This document shows, one piece after another, positions 60,259-64,000 of a stretch of DNA of 64,000 nt. Both the position numbers and the translations under genes were made by a program. A model generated the notes under the pieces. It was given only the letters and a program-made list of their open reading frames with translations, was not told where the DNA came from and searched no databases. The stretch comes from Sphagnum compactum (Eukaryota; Bryophyta; Sphagnopsida; Sphagnales). The stretch is from NCBI GenBank assembly GCA_965153455.1, contig OZ234496.1, forward strand, positions 19,708,304 through 19,772,303. Direction: 5' to 3'. Numbering within the stretch: the stretch's first letter is position 1; every line of letters starts with the position of its first letter.

Positions 60259-60265
60259 TTATGTA
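60259..60265 (-). promoter_or_regulatory. Degenerate TATA site of thaumatin-like gene copy 2
   Basis: The position equal to the copy-1 TATA box reads TACATAA on the minus strand. The surrounding GGTGGCCAACAAG and GCGGCTGCCGCC are unchanged, so this is a point change at a core promoter element. Confidence 0.5.
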
Positions 60266-60621
60266 GGCGGCAGCCGCACGTAGCCACTTGGGAGTATGAT
60301 TGGGAACTCCGTGTGAAACCAAACAGCAGAAATTTTTCAGAGTTACGTATGCACAGTAATTTCACAACTTAGTTTCCTCACATTGAGTAACAAGTAAACT
60401 ACTCCCGGAAATTCCATAGAAATTTCTAGTGCATGGACAGAGCACCTCACATCGATAAAGACTTTACCCCAAAAATTTTGTCTGTTTTGGGTGGCCATTA
60501 CAACCCGTAATTTCCCTTTTGGGCAGGCTTTAAATCGCGTAATTTCCCTCGGGTGAGAAATTACACTGTTGAGTGGGCTGTTACAGATTTTATCAGGAAT
60601 TACGTTTCCCTTCCTTAAAGG

Positions 60622-60815
60622 GTGCTGTTTCTTTTCCCTGTCCCTGCATCTCTTCTCCCATGGACCACGTGTATAAGCTGAAGTGCTGCTGTTTCTTTTC
60701 CCTGTCCCTGCATCTCTTCTCCCATGGACCACGTGTATAAGCTGAAGTGCTGCTGTTTCTTTTCCCTGTCCCTGCATCTCTTCTCCCATGGACCACGTGT
60801 ATAAGCTGAAGTGCA
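60622..60815. repeat. Tandem array, three units of 64 bp, each with a G-box
   Basis: The units begin at 60624, 60688 and 60752 with GCTGTTTCTTTTCCCTGTCC, and each contains CCATGGACCACGTGTATAAG. The G-box CACGTG occurs at 60666-60671, 60730-60735 and 60794-60799. The array lies 605-740 bp upstream of thaumatin-like gene copy 2. A 206-codon minus-strand frame across it is a by-product of the repeat. Confidence 0.85.
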
Positions 60816-60999
60816 CAAGGCACTGGACTCGCACGCATCTGCTGTATGTTTCCTCGCCGCCTTTTAACCACCTCAGTTCCCGACGCCTTCCTGGCCTGGA
60901 AAGCCAGAGTCCTGAATGTCTAGGCTCTCCTGGGCATAATTTTTTTTTCTTTCCACCAAACAAAGCCCGTGGAGGAAGGCTATGTGGAAATATGGGACC

Positions 61000-62359
61000 T
61001 CCCTAGGCTCCAGCCTCACATGGGTCCCTTATTTCTGCACAACCCTCCTCCTAAGACTTTACCCTACACATGAATATCCCTTTTGGAAAAGAGGAGGGAT
61101 CTTATGCCTTGAAGAGAGGGAACGAAATTATGCCTACTAAGTTTCAGGTGCAAGATCCTTCCCCACGCTCTTAATGAGTAGGCACAAAAACCCTCTTCCT
61201 GTTACACCTCATGGTAATGTGAATGTTTAGGTTCATGATAAAATTCTGCCTGGTATGATGGGAAAGCCCTTTGGTTGGGGACACTCCCAAATTGTGGGGT
61301 CCAAGCCCTTAATTGTTGGGAATGTTCCCACCCTAGGGCTTTGCTGTACACTTTCTGTTCTAATGAAAGTGGCTGTATGTCCAGATACTAAATTCATAGA
61401 GTACATTAGTTGTAATATTTGCAGTCTTTTCTGAACAAAACATTTTCAGAATACACAATATGCAAGTGAGTTCGAATCTGGATGAAAATATGTTAGTCCT
61501 GATTTGTTATGCAGTAATACAAGGAATTAGACTCTTAGTACAAGGGCCCTCATCTGAATAAATCTAACTTTATCCAAATATTTTTTCTCATTCCCAGGTG
61601 GGAGACCACCTATAAAATCTTGAATTTCTTGTATGCACAAACATGAAATCATTTGTTTCACAATGGGATAATACAATGATTTCCATGTTTTACGATGGTT
61701 TGAAAATCATTGAAACATTTGTCCCCCCTATCGCCTTTGAGTTTTTCCTATGATTTGTAAATAGAACTGTTTTTCACCTATGGTTTTCAAGCTTTTTGCT
61801 AAAGGGAACTGGGATGAAAACATCAAAATATTGCTCCCCAGTATTCAGAGCATTATTTTCAACTTTCAGATGTGTTGTTAATTGTGGGCATCCTGAGAGG
61901 GATTTATATTAAATGATCACAAGTTTGTACACCTGTCCAAAAAAATGAAATTGTGCTTTAAAACATGCCCAAAAACGAAAATCCAAGTTGAAATATGGCA
62001 AATCTTCCCCAGAAAACAGGGAAGATGTGACCAGTTTTATGTTACTTTTTCACATTTATGCAAAGTCTCACACAGGAAGAGAAAAAAGGCTGCCACTATT
62101 CCCTTTGAGTTTCCTTTCTGTTTTGTAGATTAAACTGTTTTCCATTAGAGGGTTTTCAAACTTTCTCCTAAAGGGAATGTCATTTAAAGGTTGTTGTGAT
62201 ATGGTGGCAATGGCCATAGAGCTCATATTGTAACTTAACCTCAATCCAAGTTTTTATGCATGCCTAACAATACAGAATGCCATCATGCCCAATTCATTTG
62301 GGGATGACCATGCAACTTGTGATATGATACCACATGATATGAATATCCTTTTGGTGGTA
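61000..62359. other. Anonymous stretch inside the copy-specific block
   Basis: No gene recognised. Two phrases with CCCTTTGAGTTTTYC / TTTCAAACTTTYTCCTAAAGGGAA-like sequence recur loosely (about 61730-61810 and 62100-62180). Otherwise it is featureless. Confidence 0.4.
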
Positions 62360-62806
62360 AAATTATGCTAAGGTCTCTCATGACTAGATACTATAAATCA
62401 TACTAGTGCATGCTCATGTTTGTGACACTCCACACATATTATCTTGCAGGACTGCAGGTTCTCACCAAACAAGTTCTAGGGAGTCAAGAATTTATAGCAT
62501 ATCCCAAATTATGCTAAGGTCTCTCATGACTTAGATACTATATATCATACTAGTGCATGCACATGTTTGTGACATTTCACACATATTAATTATCTTGCAG
62601 GACTGCAGGTTCTCACCAAACAAGTTCTAGGGAGTCAAGAATTTATAGCATATCCCAAATTATGCTAAGGTCTCTCATGACTTAGATACTACATATCATA
62701 CTAGTGCATGCACATGTTTGTGACATTTCACACATATTAATTATCTTGCAGGACTGCAGGTTCTCACCAAACAAGTTCTAGGGAGTCAAGAATTTATAAC
62801 TCATCC
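62360..62806. repeat. Tandem array, three units of about 146-151 bp
   Basis: Units begin AAATTATGCTAAGGTCTCTC at 62360, 62506 and 62657 and contain CTTGCAGGACTGCAGGTTCT. Units 2 and 3 are almost identical and unit 1 is more diverged, so the last duplication is recent. No coding capacity. Confidence 0.85.
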
Positions 62807-63650
62807 CATTCACCAACTCGATTTATTTATTTATTGTTTTGAAACAAAAGACAGAATCCATTGCAGGGAGGAGCCAGAACAGAAAGAGGGAGAGCCCCAG
62901 GGACAGCTCGATACTTCCAAGCTCACTCAAAATGAATGAAGAATGACAAGGTTTTATTTTTATTTTTGAACACAACACCAGACTCGAATTGACAACATGG
63001 TTCGTTGGCAGTACTCTCTAGTTACAAGAGGACCTGACCTGACTGGACTGGGCTTTCACCTACTCAGCAGTCAGTTTTAACCCAGGACCTTTGTGATATT
63101 TCATAACGGCCATATGACTGAGCCATCACCCCAGGGGTATGGGGGAACACTTTCAATAGTCTAATTTCATTGCTACTTTGTGGGGTCTTTCTACAGGAGA
63201 AAATTTATCCATTAGCTTATTGCAGATGAAATAGAAATTGTTCAGACAAATTCTGGCAACAAATCCAGTTTCAACAAAATTGTAAACCCTAGACCAGGTT
63301 ACAACTAGTGTTGGTGGGTTGTTGAGTTTTGACTCAGATATCAACTCGATTATCAAGCATGTTATTAATGATCTACCAGCTAATTCTTGATTTCATTTAT
63401 AATTGATTAAATTGATAGTCACTTGGTATTGAATTTTCAAAATCTAATAACCTACTTGGATGATTGGATTATCATCCAAGTAGATTATCAATCTTTAAAT
63501 ATTGATACAAAATATTTAAATACAGATATATGTATATATATTTATATATAACCCTATTATCAGTGTTTAACCAGTAGGTTAATAGGTTATTAGTAATCGA
63601 TTACTTGATAAATTGTGTGGTCTCATACAAAATTCAAAAAAAAAACTACC

Positions 63651-64000
63651 TAACACTTTTCTTTTAAAAAAAAAATCTAACCAACATTACTTGCAACCCT
63701 TCTTAAATAGGTCCAAGGTCTCCAGCAATATAAATACAAGGTTTTTTAAAAGTGCAACAACTAAATCTTGCTTTTCTATTGTGACAAGTCGACTTTAGGC
63801 AAACCTTATGAAATAAATTGTGATGGTCTTGGTGTTGGGTGCATTTTGTGTCACAAAACCAAAAAAAAGAAAGGGGTGATATCGTTAAAAGCTCTTTTTT
63901 CTCAAAAGAGGTAGTTCGGAGTCAAGGAACAAAAGAAAATTGAGCCACTAAGGTTTCGGCTCTCTGTTGGTGGGAGGAGGAGGTATAAGGACAATATGAA
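63651..64000. other. Unique sequence to window end
   Basis: Beyond the duplication boundary. AT-rich with A- and T-runs; no gene or element end recognised. Confidence 0.4.

Larger units (their letters stand above)
60597..63200. other. Copy-specific 2.6-kb block
   Basis: This block is absent from segmental copy 1, which reads directly across near 8868. CAGGA and AATT occur at both edges. That fits either a deletion through short homology in copy 1 or an insertion with a small target duplication here; polarity is undecided. It contains two tandem arrays, CT-rich and anonymous sequence, and no recognisable transposon protein. Confidence 0.65.
52475..63650. repeat. Segmental duplication, copy 2
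   Basis: Direct copy of about 515-9312. It differs by scattered substitutions, a replaced block (53816-54431 against 1832-2697) and a copy-specific block (60597-63200). Homology resumes after that block with TTATCCATTAGCTTATTGCA and ends near 63650 at an A-run. Confidence 0.9.

Noticed and set aside
60343-60963. 206-codon minus-strand open frame
   Set aside because: It crosses the three 64-bp tandem units, which are open in several frames at once, and shows no domain. The frame is a by-product of the repeat.

Overview
The window looks like nuclear DNA of a land plant. The evidence is a plant-type thaumatin-like protein (PR-5) gene pair, WD40-type inositol 5-phosphatase exons, plant-style GT/AG introns, and remnants of CACTA, Copia and Helitron-like elements in AT-rich, gene-poor sequence. 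The lineage cannot be fixed from sequence alone. A Copia element with half-tRNA priming and a reverse-transcriptase remnant of a type I mainly recall from aquatic animals would fit a non-flowering plant with a large genome (fern, lycophyte, moss or conifer), but that is inference. I see no CRISPR, tRNA or rRNA genes.

Layout. (1) About 515-9312 and 52475-63650 are two direct copies of one segment lying some 52 kb apart. Each carries a decayed CACTA transposase (minus strand), a long conserved non-coding stretch and one intact three-exon thaumatin-like gene (minus strand). The second copy holds about 2.6 kb (60597-63200) that the first lacks. (2) About 10910-14745 and 16495-21893 are a second, tandem pair of non-coding units. 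Their length difference is explained almost exactly by a solo LTR, a Helitron-like insert, a 196-bp tandem duplication and deletions; a separate TIR element (15029-15581) lies just past the first unit. (3) 22-27 kb is mostly anonymous. (4) 27.5-30.7 kb is a third, partial copy of the CACTA-related sequence, interrupted by a minus-strand reverse-transcriptase remnant. (5) 32.6-35.6 kb holds tandem repeats, an Ulp1-type SUMO-protease gene with all catalytic residues but one in-frame stop, and a broken gene of unknown function. (6) 39.3-42.0 kb is a pseudogene of a plant WD40-type inositol polyphosphate 5-phosphatase with exons out of order. Part of it is repeated in inverted orientation at 43.1-48.6 kb, and that arm was split by a complete but dead Copia retrotransposon (43412-48309). 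(7) 48.67-49.14 kb has two exons of a histone deacetylase; 49.6-50.9 kb has more CACTA remnant.

The only genes that look functional are the two thaumatin-like genes. By my hand count their coding sequences differ at 26 sites, about 23 of them amino-acid changing, while introns and flanks differ less. Copy 2 has also lost the consensus TATA box and has three tandem G-boxes about 0.6-0.7 kb upstream inside the copy-specific block. This pair, the animal-like reverse transcriptase, the half-tRNA-primed Copia and the near-intact Ulp1 locus are the parts most worth following up. All homology calls are from memory of family motifs; no search was run.
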